DNA from: Burkholderiales bacterium
Lineage (GTDB): Bacteria > Pseudomonadota > Gammaproteobacteria > Burkholderiales > Burkholderiaceae_C
NCBI GenBank assembly: GCA_003963005.1
Contig: RXJW01000164.1
Coordinates: forward strand, 1-33,106
DNA: 33,106 nucleotides
Reading direction: 5' to 3'
Shown: piece after piece, positions 25,400 through 33,106 of the stretch
Position numbering within the stretch: the first letter of the stretch is position 1
Layout: each line of letters begins with the position of its first letter
Program-made: the position numbers and the translations under genes
The notes under the pieces: generated by a model
The model's database searches: none
What the model was told of the DNA's origin: nothing
What the model saw: only the letters and a program-made list of their open reading frames with translations

Positions 25400-27526
25400 A
25401 TGCGAAGTCCACGCGCCATCCTCGTGCTCGGATTCGGGATCTCGGTCGCGAGCGTGGGATGGGCGGCACCGGACGACACGCCTGCCGACGTCGACCGGTA
25501 CCCGGTCGTGCTCACGCCCACCCGGTTGCGGCAGTCGCTGCAGGACGTGCCCGCCGCAGTGACCATCATCACCGCGGAGATGCTCAAGAGGTTCGGCATC
25601 CGCTCGGTACCGGAGGCGCTACGGCTGGTGCCCGGCATGGAGATGACGCGCGCCAGCGGGCCCGACTACCGCGTCAACTACCACGGCACCAATGTGCTCG
25701 TGCCGCGCCGCATGAACGTCCTCATCGATGGCGTGTCGGTGTATCAGCCGCTCTTCGCCCGGGTCGACTGGACCAGCCTGCCGATCGCGATCGACGACAT
25801 CGACCGCATCGAGGTCACCCGCGGGTCGAATTCGGCCGCCTACGGTCCCAACTCGATGCTGGCGATCATCAACATCATCAGCCGTCACCCCCGCGACGTG
25901 GAGAGGGCCTACGCCTCGGTGGAGCGAGGCTCCAATGGCGTCGCGGCCGCCACCTTCCGTCTTGGGGCGGCCATCGGCGATGCCGACCTGAGGCTCACGG
26001 TGAGCCGCGAACTCGATGGCGGCTATGACATGCAGCAACGCGCCGGCGCCGACCACGACAGCCAGCGTCTCACGCGACTGAACCTGCGCGCCGTGATCCC
26101 GTTTGGGGCAACGACATCCTTGGACGTGAACCTGGGGCATGTGGCGGGTGTTCGTGAAGTGCCAGGCGTCGACTCGGGCGGCGTGACGTATCCCGATGCG
26201 CGCCCGGAGGACAGCTACGGCTCCCTCACGCTGACCCACGACCTGAGCCCCACGCACCAGCTCCAGGTGCGTGGCTCCCTCTGGATCGACAGCATCCGGC
26301 AGGGCTGGCGCACCTGCTATCCCGCCGCCTTCTTCCTGCCTGAGCTGTACGCGATGTACGAGGCCAACCCTGGCTACGCCAACGCGATCTTGGCAGGCCG
26401 GGCGCCATCGGGAGGCAGCGCACAGGACGATGCGCTCGCTGCGGCAGCGATAGCCGCCGTGAGCGCGCTGGGGGCCTCGGCGAGGACGCCGACCTGCGGC
26501 ATGGCGGAGCAGGGCCTGCTGCAGCGGCGCGCGGACCTGGAAGTCCAGGACACGCAGGTCCTCTCGGATCAACTGCGGTTTGTTGCTGGCCTTGGCGTGC
26601 GCCAGCAGAGCGGATCGAGCGCGACCTACCTTGGGCAAGCCGTCAGGAACACGGTGTGGCGTGCGTTTGGCAGCCTCGAGTACCGCCCCTTTGCCGATCT
26701 CGCCCTCAATGCGGGCGCCTACGTGGAGCGCGACGAACTCAGCGGCGCCACGGTGTCTCCGCGGCTCGCGGCCAACTACAGGCTGTCCGAGTTGCAGACG
26801 GTCCGCGTGATCTGGACGCGCGGCACCCGCACGCCTGATGTCCAGGAGCAGCGCGCGGACTGGAGCTACGCGTTGACGGGCGCCGAGCCGGCCTTGAACG
26901 GGGCCTCGACGGTGCGGCTGTACCAGAGCGCGCGTTCACCGGGCGGGCTCAGCAGCGAGCGGATCCGCTCCGTGGAGCTGGGATACCTGCTCAACGTGCC
27001 GGCCTATGGCCTGCTGCTCGACGTGAAGGCTTTCGATGACCAGCTGTACAGCCTGATCTCCGAGAAGCTGCAGCTCTCGAGCTTCCAGCCGACGAACAAC
27101 GGTGCGGTGCACCTGAGCGGGCTGGAACTGCAGGCGAGCGCCGCCATCGCCTCGAACTGGTGGGTCTTCGCCAACTATGCCTACCTCAGGAACCACGCCG
27201 CGACCAATCCGCTGGAGACCACCCAGTATTCGCGGCGCAGCGGTTCGATCGGTGCGTGGACCTCGCTGGGGGCCGGCTGGACGGTGTCGGCCGCCTACTA
27301 CGGCTCCTCCGGCAACGGACTCGGCCAGTCCGACTACGGACGCACCGACCTGACCTTGGGCAAGTCGTTTGCCGGGCTGGGCCACAAGATCGAGACCGCG
27401 CTGAGCGTGCGTCGCCTGGACAACCTGGAGCAGACGTACTTCCGAGACTTCGGAGCCGCCGGGACCCTGCGGACGGGCTACGACAGCCGGTGGCAGTTGT
27501 TTGGGCAAGTCAGGGTGAGCTTCTGA
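25400..27526 (+). CDS. TonB-dependent outer-membrane receptor
   Basis: A 708-residue protein with a signal peptide (about residues 1-23, cut after GWAA). A plug domain follows: PVVLTPTRLRQSLQDVPAAV at its start, MNVLIDGVSVYQPLF and RIEVTRGSNSAAYGPNSMLAIINI. The rest is a 22-strand-type beta barrel ending in an aromatic residue (VRVSF), as required for outer-membrane insertion. The plug start resembles receptors of the colicin-I/vitamin B12 class. A loop rich in Ala carries two cysteines (WRTCYPAAF and RTPTCGMAE) that could form a disulphide outside the cell. It imports an unknown ligand using TonB energy; no TonB or siderophore genes are nearby. Confidence 0.92.
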   Translation: MRSPRAILVLGFGISVASVGWAAPDDTPADVDRYPVVLTPTRLRQSLQDVPAAVTIITAEMLKRFGIRSVPEALRLVPGMEMTRASGPDYRVNYHGTNVLVPRRMNVLIDGVSVYQPLFARVDWTSLPIAIDDIDRIEVTRGSNSAAYGPNSMLAIINIISRHPRDVERAYASVERGSNGVAAATFRLGAAIGDADLRLTVSRELDGGYDMQQRAGADHDSQRLTRLNLRAVIPFGATTSLDVNLGHVAGVREVPGVDSGGVTYPDARPEDSYGSLTLTHDLSPTHQLQVRGSLWIDSIRQGWRTCYPAAFFLPELYAMYEANPGYANAILAGRAPSGGSAQDDALAAAAIAAVSALGASARTPTCGMAEQGLLQRRADLEVQDTQVLSDQLRFVAGLGVRQQSGSSATYLGQAVRNTVWRAFGSLEYRPFADLALNAGAYVERDELSGATVSPRLAANYRLSELQTVRVIWTRGTRTPDVQEQRADWSYALTGAEPALNGASTVRLYQSARSPGGLSSERIRSVELGYLLNVPAYGLLLDVKAFDDQLYSLISEKLQLSSFQPTNNGAVHLSGLELQASAAIASNWWVFANYAYLRNHAATNPLETTQYSRRSGSIGAWTSLGAGWTVSAAYYGSSGNGLGQSDYGRTDLTLGKSFAGLGHKIETALSVRRLDNLEQTYFRDFGAAGTLRTGYDSRWQLFGQVRVSF

Positions 27527-27553
27527 CGACAGCGGGCGAGAAGACCTGGAGCG

Positions 27554-28513
27554 TTGGGTCACAACCCACAAGTGGTGAAACGGACGGATTCAGCAACAGA
27601 CTGTGGAACACCGGGGACCATCCGGCGTCGATCTCTCGGTTCACTCGCGCTGAGCCTGTGCCTTGCTGCGCCCATGGCGCGCGCGGCCCAACCCGAACTG
27701 CGGATCCTGGCCGCCGTGCAACCCACCCAAGCCGCGCGAGAGGCCCTGGCGGGGCTGCTGGCGAAGTTCCCGGCGGCAAGGACCGACAGCGATGCCCGGC
27801 GGCTGACCGAACGAAGTGGCGCCGCGGTCTACGTGGCGCTGGGAAGCGATGCCTTGCAGCAGATGCTGGAGGTCGGTCCCGACGGTCCGGTGCTGTCGCT
27901 GCTGACTTCCAGCGAGGCCTACCACGCCATCGCATCCGCTCAATCGGTGGAGCATCGACGCCTGCAGGTGACGGCGCTCTTCGCGGAAGCGTCCCCTGCG
28001 CAGCAACTGGCGCTGGTGCGCAAGATCTTTCGCCGGCGCATCACGGTCGGAGTGCTGCTCAGCGAGTACACCGCACCCTTCGAGACGCAGATCCGCACAG
28101 CGGCTCGCGGTGCCGACCTGGACCTGGAGGTCCACCGCGTGTCAGTGTCCGACAACCCCATCCGGGCGCTGACGCGGCTGGCATCTTCCACCGTGCTGCT
28201 GGCGCTGCCGGACCGGGCGATCATGTCGGCCGAGAACGTCCAGGCCTTCCTGGAGGCGACCTACCGCCGTGGCATGGCGGTGGTGGGGTTCTCCGCGGCA
28301 CTGGTGCGGGCTGGCGCCCTGGCCTCGGTCTACTCGACGGTTGAAGAAGTCGTTGCACAGGCCAGCCTGCTCATTGAACAGCTCGCCGGAGGACAGCAGC
28401 CCGTGCCGCAGTACCCCGCTTACTGGCGTGTCGCCGTCAACGAACGCGTGGCACGCTCCCTGGACATTCCGATCGACCATGAAGCCCGAAGTCTCAACAG
28501 CCCGGTCCGCTGA
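27554..28513 (+). CDS. Periplasmic ABC-type substrate-binding protein (ABC_sub_bind family)
   Basis: Up to 319 residues. A signal peptide (RRRSLGSLALSLCLAAPMARA) leads into a two-lobed binding-protein fold: ILAAVQPTQAAREALAGLL, VYVALGSDALQQML, FRRRITVGVLLSEYTAPFETQ, VLLALPDRAIMSAENVQAFLEAT and GFSAALVRAGALASVYSTVEE. The pattern fits the ABC transporter substrate-binding family, but no permease or ATPase gene is present. It overlaps the next gene, a kinase, by 35 bases, so it may present ligand to that kinase instead of a transporter. The start is uncertain: TTG at 27554 is given; GTG codons about five codons later are possible. Confidence 0.8.
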   Translation: MGHNPQVVKRTDSATDCGTPGTIRRRSLGSLALSLCLAAPMARAAQPELRILAAVQPTQAAREALAGLLAKFPAARTDSDARRLTERSGAAVYVALGSDALQQMLEVGPDGPVLSLLTSSEAYHAIASAQSVEHRRLQVTALFAEASPAQQLALVRKIFRRRITVGVLLSEYTAPFETQIRTAARGADLDLEVHRVSVSDNPIRALTRLASSTVLLALPDRAIMSAENVQAFLEATYRRGMAVVGFSAALVRAGALASVYSTVEEVVAQASLLIEQLAGGQQPVPQYPAYWRVAVNERVARSLDIPIDHEARSLNSPVR

Positions 28514-30014
28514 AGCGCGCTCGGCCTGGCCGGTTCGCTGGCCCTTCCCGTGGAGCATCACCACGCGTCTGGTGATGATCGCCTGCGTGCCGGCGGTGCT
28601 GATGTTCGTCGTCATCACGGCGGCCCTCTACGTCATCGGCAAGGACGACGCCATCCGTGCGGTTCGCGATCGCGGTGAGCTCATCGCGTTGTCACTGGCG
28701 CAGACCGGCCAGTACGGCCTGGTGTCAGGCAACGGCGCCTCCCTGGAGCGAAGCATCCGCAGGCTCCTCGAATCCGACCATTCGATCGAGTCCATCCAGC
28801 TCACGGACGCAGGCGGTCACGTGGTCGCCAGTGTCGGGGCCGGCAATCGGCCAGACAGCCTGGTGTTCGTGAAGGATGTGCGGGCCGACGTGTTCACGAT
28901 CGACTTGCTCGACAACAGCAGCGCGTCGCCGCACGGGGGCGAGAGCACGACCCGGGAGGGGCGCGTCATCGGCAAGGTCACGGTGCGCATGACCAGCGAC
29001 ACGATCATGCAGGAATGGTTCAGGCGCGTCGCGTATGGGGCAGGCGCCGTGCTGCTGGCGGCCTGCGTCAGCGTGGTCGCCGGCCTGACCTTGGCGCAAC
29101 GACTGCGCGAGCCCCTGCGCGAGGCCATGGGGGCGCTCCGGGAGATCCGGCAAGGCCGGTACGAGGTAAGGCTGCCGGCCCGCGCCAGTGGAGAGATCGG
29201 TGAACTGCAGGCGACCATCAACGAGATGGCGCAAGGGCTTTCGGAATGGGGCGAGAAGCTGCAGCTCACGGTCGACCAGAGGACAGCCGACCTGCAGGAC
29301 GCGGTTGCCAAGGCCCACACCGCCGATGCCGAGCGGGGGCGGTTGCTGGCGCGCAGCAACAAGCAGCTGGAGGACGAGCGCAAGCGCATCGCGGTCGAGA
29401 TCCACGACCACTTGAATGCCTCGCTGATCGGGTTGCGATCCAAGGCTCAGCACATCGCCGACGTCTCGGCAGGCATGGAGGGCGGTCCAGCGCGTGAAGT
29501 CAACGCGACCGCCACCGAGATCACAAGCACCATCGCTAGGCTGTACCAGAACGCGCGCGACCTGATCAAGCAACTGCGACCCGAGGTCATCGACGTGCTG
29601 GGGTTGACCGGTGCGCTGCAGGAGATGACGCGCGAGTACAACCAGCTGGTGCCGGTCATCCGCTTCGTGCTTCACGTGTCGCCCGGTTTTCCGCCTCTGC
29701 GGGGGCAGGTGGCCATCGTCGCCTATCGCTTGGTTCAGGAGGCCCTGTCGAATGTCGTGAAACACTCCAGCGCCAGCCGCGTCGAAGTGTCGCTGGCCGC
29801 ACCGGATGCGATGGCCGAGATCCTCATCGCCGTGCTGGACGATGGCGTCGGATTCGACCCGTCGAAGATCGCCAGCGGAAGCCTCGGCCTCGCCGGCATG
29901 CGCGAGCGTGTGGCCGGTGCCGGTGGCCGCATGCGGATTCGCTCGAAGCTCGGAAGAGGAACGCGAGTCACCTTCCGCCTGCCCGTGCTCGAGCCGGACG
30001 AGCCCCCGCGCTGA
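28479..30014 (+). CDS. HAMP-domain sensor histidine kinase, HisKA_3 (NarX/NarQ-like) type
   Basis: A 511-residue kinase. Transmembrane segment 1 lies near residues 26-50, a periplasmic domain of about 130 residues follows, then segment 2 near 183-205, a HAMP domain, a coiled coil (250-300) and the dimerisation motif ERKRIAVEIHDHLNASLIGL with phospho-acceptor His309. The ATPase domain has EALSNVVKHS (N-box), DDGVGFD and GSLGLAGMRERV. HisKA_3 kinases partner NarL/LuxR regulators, so the regulator at 23810 is the natural target. The ATG at 28479 overlaps the binding-protein gene by 35 bases, which couples their translation and supports a shared role in sensing. Confidence 0.93.
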   Translation: MKPEVSTARSAEARSAWPVRWPFPWSITTRLVMIACVPAVLMFVVITAALYVIGKDDAIRAVRDRGELIALSLAQTGQYGLVSGNGASLERSIRRLLESDHSIESIQLTDAGGHVVASVGAGNRPDSLVFVKDVRADVFTIDLLDNSSASPHGGESTTREGRVIGKVTVRMTSDTIMQEWFRRVAYGAGAVLLAACVSVVAGLTLAQRLREPLREAMGALREIRQGRYEVRLPARASGEIGELQATINEMAQGLSEWGEKLQLTVDQRTADLQDAVAKAHTADAERGRLLARSNKQLEDERKRIAVEIHDHLNASLIGLRSKAQHIADVSAGMEGGPAREVNATATEITSTIARLYQNARDLIKQLRPEVIDVLGLTGALQEMTREYNQLVPVIRFVLHVSPGFPPLRGQVAIVAYRLVQEALSNVVKHSSASRVEVSLAAPDAMAEILIAVLDDGVGFDPSKIASGSLGLAGMRERVAGAGGRMRIRSKLGRGTRVTFRLPVLEPDEPPR

Positions 30015-30035
30015 GCTGGCTGCGGGGAAGACCTT

Positions 30036-30063
30036 GGCAGCCTGATTCGAATCTCAGGCTGCC
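30036..30063. terminator. Perfect hairpin after the HAMP kinase gene
   Basis: GGCAGCCTGA (30036-30045) and TCAGGCTGCC (30054-30063) form a perfect 10-base-pair stem with an 8-base loop, 21 bases past the kinase stop. No T tract follows on the plus strand, so it may be a weak terminator or an mRNA 3'-end stabiliser. Confidence 0.5.
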
Positions 30064-30543
30064 ACCGAATACTCGCTCTGAACCAGGCCGCTTTCGTACT
30101 GCCGTGTTTGGACGTGCTGCAGGACTATCTCGCGTTGCAGCGCTCCGAAAAGCGGAATCCCGGTTTAGGCTTCAGCGCACCTTGATTGTTCGCATCGATG
30201 CGCCTGAAGCCTTCGCGAACGCAGTTCGAGAGTCCAGCGCCCGCTTGGCTTCGAACTCGTGAATCGTCGACCCGCAGCGACACGGCCAAGCTCATCGTTT
30301 CCGTCGCCTGATCCTTGCACGTCAGCGGCCGGGAGGCTCCCCGTGCGGACAGACATCGGCCATCGCAGGCTGACGGGCGTCGTCGCCCGTTCGCACGGTG
30401 GACTCTCGGTGGCACGCCGGTGAGCGCGGCCGTCGAGTCGGGGCCAGGACCGCGACTACTCCTCGGATTGGCCCCCGGATTTCCGCTGGAATAGCCGGCT
30501 TCGCTGTGGAACAAAGACCTCGTCGCCATGACGTGGTGTTGCG
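30064..30543. other. Gene-poor stretch with an inverted repeat
   Basis: About 480 bases with no recognisable gene; the open frames on either strand are compositionally odd and lack ribosome-binding sites. It contains a near-perfect inverted repeat, AGGCTTCAGCGCA (30167-30179) against TGCGCCTGAAGCCT (30199-30212), with one unpaired base and a 19-base loop. This could be a regulator site or part of a recombination site for the recombinase-like gene that follows. It separates the sensory module from the next accessory set. Confidence 0.5.
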
Positions 30544-31455
30544 ATGCAGCGCAAGACGATCGATCAAGCCGCCGAAATCCTGACGGACGTGCTGGTGCGA
30601 GGCCTGAGCTTCCGCGCGGCCGGCGCTCGCCATGGCATCGGCAAGTCGACCGCCGAAAGGCAGGTCAAGGTACTGGTCAGGCTCGCCGCCAGCCAGACCC
30701 CGATCAAGGGCCTGCGCGGCTCCGACCTCAACAGCCTGGCCTTGCTGCGCAACGCGCGCGACGAGGTTCTCCGCTCGGTCGCAGCCTTCGACCCGGCCAC
30801 GCCCATACCCGCCGCCCAACTGGCCGGCGATGACGAACTGCCAGTCGTGATCCGCAGCGTCCGGTCGCAGAGCGAGAACGCGAACCGTGATGTCGCCTTG
30901 CTGCTGCTGATCATCAGCACGGGCGCCAAGCCGCTCGAGATCGCCAGGATGCGGGTATGCGACTACCTCGACCGGGCTGGAACGCTGCGGGAGTTCGCGG
31001 TGCTCCAGACAGGTGGCGAGCCGGGCAAGGGCGGGCGGCGGCTCTACTTCGCCAGCCAGCGGCTGTGCGACGCGATCGACGCCTACCTGGTGGAGCGGCT
31101 GCGCCGTGGTCTCGGGACGTCTGGTGGCAGCGACTTCCGAGGCCTCGACCCTGACAGTCGTCTCTTCATGACGAAAGACGGACGGCCCTTCGCGGTGAAG
31201 GCCCGCGGCCCGCACGATCCGCGACCCATCTGCCCTGTCGTCGTCGCCATCTGCCGTCGCATCTTGACCCGAGCCGGCCTGCAGGGGGTGACCACGCACG
31301 CGCTGCGGCGCCAACTGGCCCAGCGGCTGACGGCCCGTGGCGCGTCCAGGCAGCGAGTGGGGGAGTTGCTGGGCATCGCCAGCACCCGGTCCGTCGGGCG
31401 GCTGCTGCGCGCGTCCGCGCCGACGGCCGCTCAGCTCTTCTGCGATGCGGGTTAG
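30544..31455 (+). CDS. Tyrosine-recombinase-like protein lacking the catalytic tyrosine
   Basis: A 303-residue protein. Residues about 14-45 look like a helix-turn-helix (GLSFRAAGARHGIGKSTAERQV). The C-terminal half follows the tyrosine-recombinase catalytic layout: TGAKPLEIARMRVCDY where TGxR...L.W.D is usual (Lys129 in place of the first Arg), a beta-hairpin GKGGRRLYF, and box II THALRRQLAQRL (His252, Arg255). LGI replaces LGH (Ile278) and no tyrosine is found in the final part, so strand exchange seems impossible. It may bind DNA structurally or regulate. The frame is open and intact, so it is kept as a CDS and not a pseudogene. It is followed 15 bases later by the DUF1173-like gene. Confidence 0.72.
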   Translation: MQRKTIDQAAEILTDVLVRGLSFRAAGARHGIGKSTAERQVKVLVRLAASQTPIKGLRGSDLNSLALLRNARDEVLRSVAAFDPATPIPAAQLAGDDELPVVIRSVRSQSENANRDVALLLLIISTGAKPLEIARMRVCDYLDRAGTLREFAVLQTGGEPGKGGRRLYFASQRLCDAIDAYLVERLRRGLGTSGGSDFRGLDPDSRLFMTKDGRPFAVKARGPHDPRPICPVVVAICRRILTRAGLQGVTTHALRRQLAQRLTARGASRQRVGELLGIASTRSVGRLLRASAPTAAQLFCDAG

Positions 31456-31470
31456 GCCAAGGAGGACCGT

Positions 31471-32721
31471 ATGGACGCCACGCGTTACTTCATCAGAGGC
31501 CGGACCTTCCTGGCCACCGACCCGGGACTGCAGGACGCGCTGGGGCGCGTCTACGACTCGTCGGAGCGGCCTCGATGCATGTGCGTGCCGGGCGGGGTGG
31601 AGATGTACGTTGCGCGGCACGCCGAGTTCGTCATCAAGCGCATGCCGGACTCTGGACGACTGCATCACGCGACCTGCCCCTCGTTCGAACCTGAGCCGGG
31701 TACTTCCGGTCTCGGAGAGCTGCTGGGCGAGGCGATCGTCGAGCATGCGCCCGAGCAGGTGGAGATCCGCACGGCGTTCCCGCTGGCGCGGTTGACCGGT
31801 CGACCGATTCCGCACCAGGAGGCCGTCGACGATCCAGCCTCGGTCAGCGCGCCGCGCAAACGCATGAGCCTGCGGGCCGTCCTGCACTTCCTTTACGACC
31901 GCGCCGGCTTCAACCGCTGGTATCCGGCGATGGCGGGGCGCCGCAGCCAGGCCGTGATCCGTCGCTTCCTGCTCGCCGCCGCGCAGGGCGTGACGCTGAA
32001 GGGCGGCACGCTCGAGGAGCGGCTGTTCGTCCCCGAGCAGTTCCGCGCGGCCGAAGCCGAGGAGATCGGCGAGCGCCGCCGGCGCCGACTGGCGCTGCTG
32101 CTGTCGCCCGAGGCCGACGTGCAGTTCAAGATGGCCATCCTGATCGGGCAGTTCAACGGGGTCGAGTCCACGGCCTACGGTCGCAGGCTCACGGTCAAGC
32201 ACATGCCCGACGCGCCGCTGTACATCGACAACAAGGCGTGGGAACGCGCAGAACGTGCCTACGGCGCGATCCTGCAGGCCGTCGATGCCGACGTCGAGCA
32301 CAAGCCCCGCGTGCTGATGGCCGCGCTGATCTATGCGAAGCGCGAGCGCATCTACCAGGTCGATTCGCTGTCGCTGATGCTCGCGACCGACCAGTGGATC
32401 CCGCTGGACGGCCTGCACGAGCTGCCGCTGGTGGAGGCGCTGCAGAGGGAAGGGCGCTCCTTCCTGAAGCCGCTGAAGTTCGATGCGAAGTCCTCCGCGC
32501 CGTTTCCGAACGTGCTGTTGCTCGACGCGGGCAGCGCACCCGTTCCGCTGCATGTGGACAGCCCTTTCCTCTCCGCCAAGGAGCGCGCAATGAAGGAGAA
32601 AGCTGTCGCCGCGCTCGGGCCCGGCGCATGGCTCTGGCGCACCGACGCACCCCTGCCGGAGCTGCCGGCTCTGGTGGCATCTTCGGCGCCGCGGACGCGG
32701 CCGCAGTTCGAGGAAGCATGA
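31471..32721 (+). CDS. DUF1173-like protein with N-terminal cysteine cluster
   Basis: A 416-residue protein of unknown function. The N-terminus has RPRCMCVPGG and HHATCPSFEP: Cys36, Cys38 and Cys69 with nearby histidines (65, 66), which could bind zinc. Three conserved cysteines near the N-terminus are the described hallmark of DUF1173, and the length fits; this match is from memory. The rest is soluble, with MSLRAVLHFLYDRAGFNRWYPAMAG and a later region resembling no fold I can name. A strong AGGAGG precedes the ATG at 31471. It starts 15 bases after the recombinase-like gene and overlaps the GntR gene by 4 bases, so all three are probably co-expressed. Confidence 0.65.
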   Translation: MDATRYFIRGRTFLATDPGLQDALGRVYDSSERPRCMCVPGGVEMYVARHAEFVIKRMPDSGRLHHATCPSFEPEPGTSGLGELLGEAIVEHAPEQVEIRTAFPLARLTGRPIPHQEAVDDPASVSAPRKRMSLRAVLHFLYDRAGFNRWYPAMAGRRSQAVIRRFLLAAAQGVTLKGGTLEERLFVPEQFRAAEAEEIGERRRRRLALLLSPEADVQFKMAILIGQFNGVESTAYGRRLTVKHMPDAPLYIDNKAWERAERAYGAILQAVDADVEHKPRVLMAALIYAKRERIYQVDSLSLMLATDQWIPLDGLHELPLVEALQREGRSFLKPLKFDAKSSAPFPNVLLLDAGSAPVPLHVDSPFLSAKERAMKEKAVAALGPGAWLWRTDAPLPELPALVASSAPRTRPQFEEA

Positions 32722-33106
32722 ACGCCGTGGTCGACGTGGTCGAGCAACGACGCGCGGGCGTGGCTGTCCCGAGGTTCACGCTCGATCAGGACACGAGCGA
32801 GCCCATCTATCTGCAGTTGGCCAGCCAGATCCGGCGTCAGGTCGCGAGCGGCAGCCTGATGGCCGGTGACGAAGTGCCTTCGGTGCGACACTTGGCGCAG
32901 GACCTGGGCGTGAGCCCCATGACGGTCTCCAAGGCCTATCAACTGCTGGAATCGCAGGGCAGCCTGGTGCGCCGGCGGGGCCGGACGCTGGTGGTTTCTG
33001 CATCCCTGCTGGCAGCAGCGCGTCCACAGACTGAACTGTTGCAGCCGACGCTGGAACGGGCGGCGCAGGAAGCGTTCGAACTCGGCCTCTCGGCAGATCA
33101 GGCGCT
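32718..33106 (+). CDS. GntR-family transcriptional regulator, YtrA-like (3' end outside window)
   Basis: The 129 visible residues contain a GntR winged helix at about residues 28-92: PIYLQLASQIRRQVASGSL, then GDEVPSVRHLAQDLGVSPM and TVSKAYQLLESQGSLVRRRG. A start of helices follows, without room yet for a large effector domain. The pattern is that of the short YtrA subfamily, whose members usually repress adjacent ABC-transporter genes; those would lie beyond the window. The ATG at 32718 overlaps the previous stop (ATGA), indicating translational coupling. A longer MocR-type or other GntR protein cannot be excluded because the end is missing. Confidence 0.85.
   Translation, partial: MNAVVDVVEQRRAGVAVPRFTLDQDTSEPIYLQLASQIRRQVASGSLMAGDEVPSVRHLAQDLGVSPMTVSKAYQLLESQGSLVRRRGRTLVVSASLLAAARPQTELLQPTLERAAQEAFELGLSADQA

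Larger units (their letters stand above)
8989..33106. mobile_element. Genomic island inserted in dusA (right end outside window)
   Basis: Evidence for foreign DNA: the interrupted dusA, a PrtN-like regulator close to the junction, a giant methyltransferase-helicase of the kind carried by phages and conjugative elements, long gene-poor stretches, a decayed gene, and a recombinase-like/DUF1173 pair at the right. No working integrase, relaxase or conjugation gene is visible. The segment 8989-21854 is the best supported part. The sensory/transport module at 21942-30014 could be cargo or older chromosomal DNA, so the extent given is a maximum within this window. Confidence 0.5.

Noticed and set aside
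30125..30529. A 134-codon minus-strand frame in the gap before the recombinase-like gene.
   Set aside because: Composition is that of noncoding high-GC DNA (Arg/Pro/Ser-rich) with no ribosome-binding site or domain.
30544..31455. The recombinase-like gene considered as the island's integrase.
   Set aside because: The catalytic tyrosine and other active-site residues are missing, and it is 21 kb from the dusA junction.

Overview
The window is high-GC DNA. Its housekeeping end (infB-rbfA-truB-typA, all on the plus strand) has the order and protein sequences expected of a betaproteobacterium, most likely order Burkholderiales. That assignment rests on gene order and sequence feel only; no search was run.

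Positions 1-8884 look like ordinary chromosome. They hold the 3' part of infB, then rbfA, truB and typA (translation and ribosome maturation), a long imperfect inverted repeat, and three genes with stop/start overlaps: an EamA-type exporter, a 3-hydroxyisobutyryl-CoA hydrolase-like enzyme and an OafA-type acyltransferase with a C-terminal SGNH domain. At 8929 dusA (tRNA-dihydrouridine synthase A) begins, but only its first 20 codons are present. After 8988 the sequence is unrelated. The 5' end of dusA is a known integration site for mobile elements, so 8988/8989 is read as the left junction of a genomic island whose right end lies beyond this window.

The island's left part (8989 to about 21.9 kb) carries a PrtN-like small regulator, an XRE-type regulator with a coiled coil, a very large methyltransferase-helicase fusion resembling phage DarB-type anti-restriction proteins, a small cupin, a lipase-family pseudogene broken by two one-base deletions, and a 996-residue superfamily-1 helicase with a very large insertion. 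No integrase is seen next to dusA. A 22-base perfect direct repeat (10056-10077 and 16417-16438) brackets the XRE gene and the giant gene, suggesting a separately acquired block.

Positions 21942-30014 form a sensory and transport module. A minus-strand pair (stand-alone receiver, then membrane histidine kinase) faces a plus-strand set of five genes: a NarL/LuxR-type response regulator, a CPBP membrane protease, a TonB-dependent receptor, a periplasmic ABC-type binding protein without permease or ATPase, and a HAMP/HisKA_3 histidine kinase. The plus-strand genes are spaced 26 bases or less, or overlap, so they are probably one operon. The simplest model is uptake or sensing of an external ligand, with the binding protein presenting ligand to the kinase, which signals to the LuxR-type regulator. 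Whether this module belongs to the island cannot be decided here.

Positions 30544-33106 hold a tyrosine-recombinase-like gene lacking the catalytic tyrosine and other active-site residues, a gene with the three N-terminal cysteines typical of DUF1173, and the start of a GntR/YtrA-type regulator, with short or negative spacing. This looks like accessory-element DNA.
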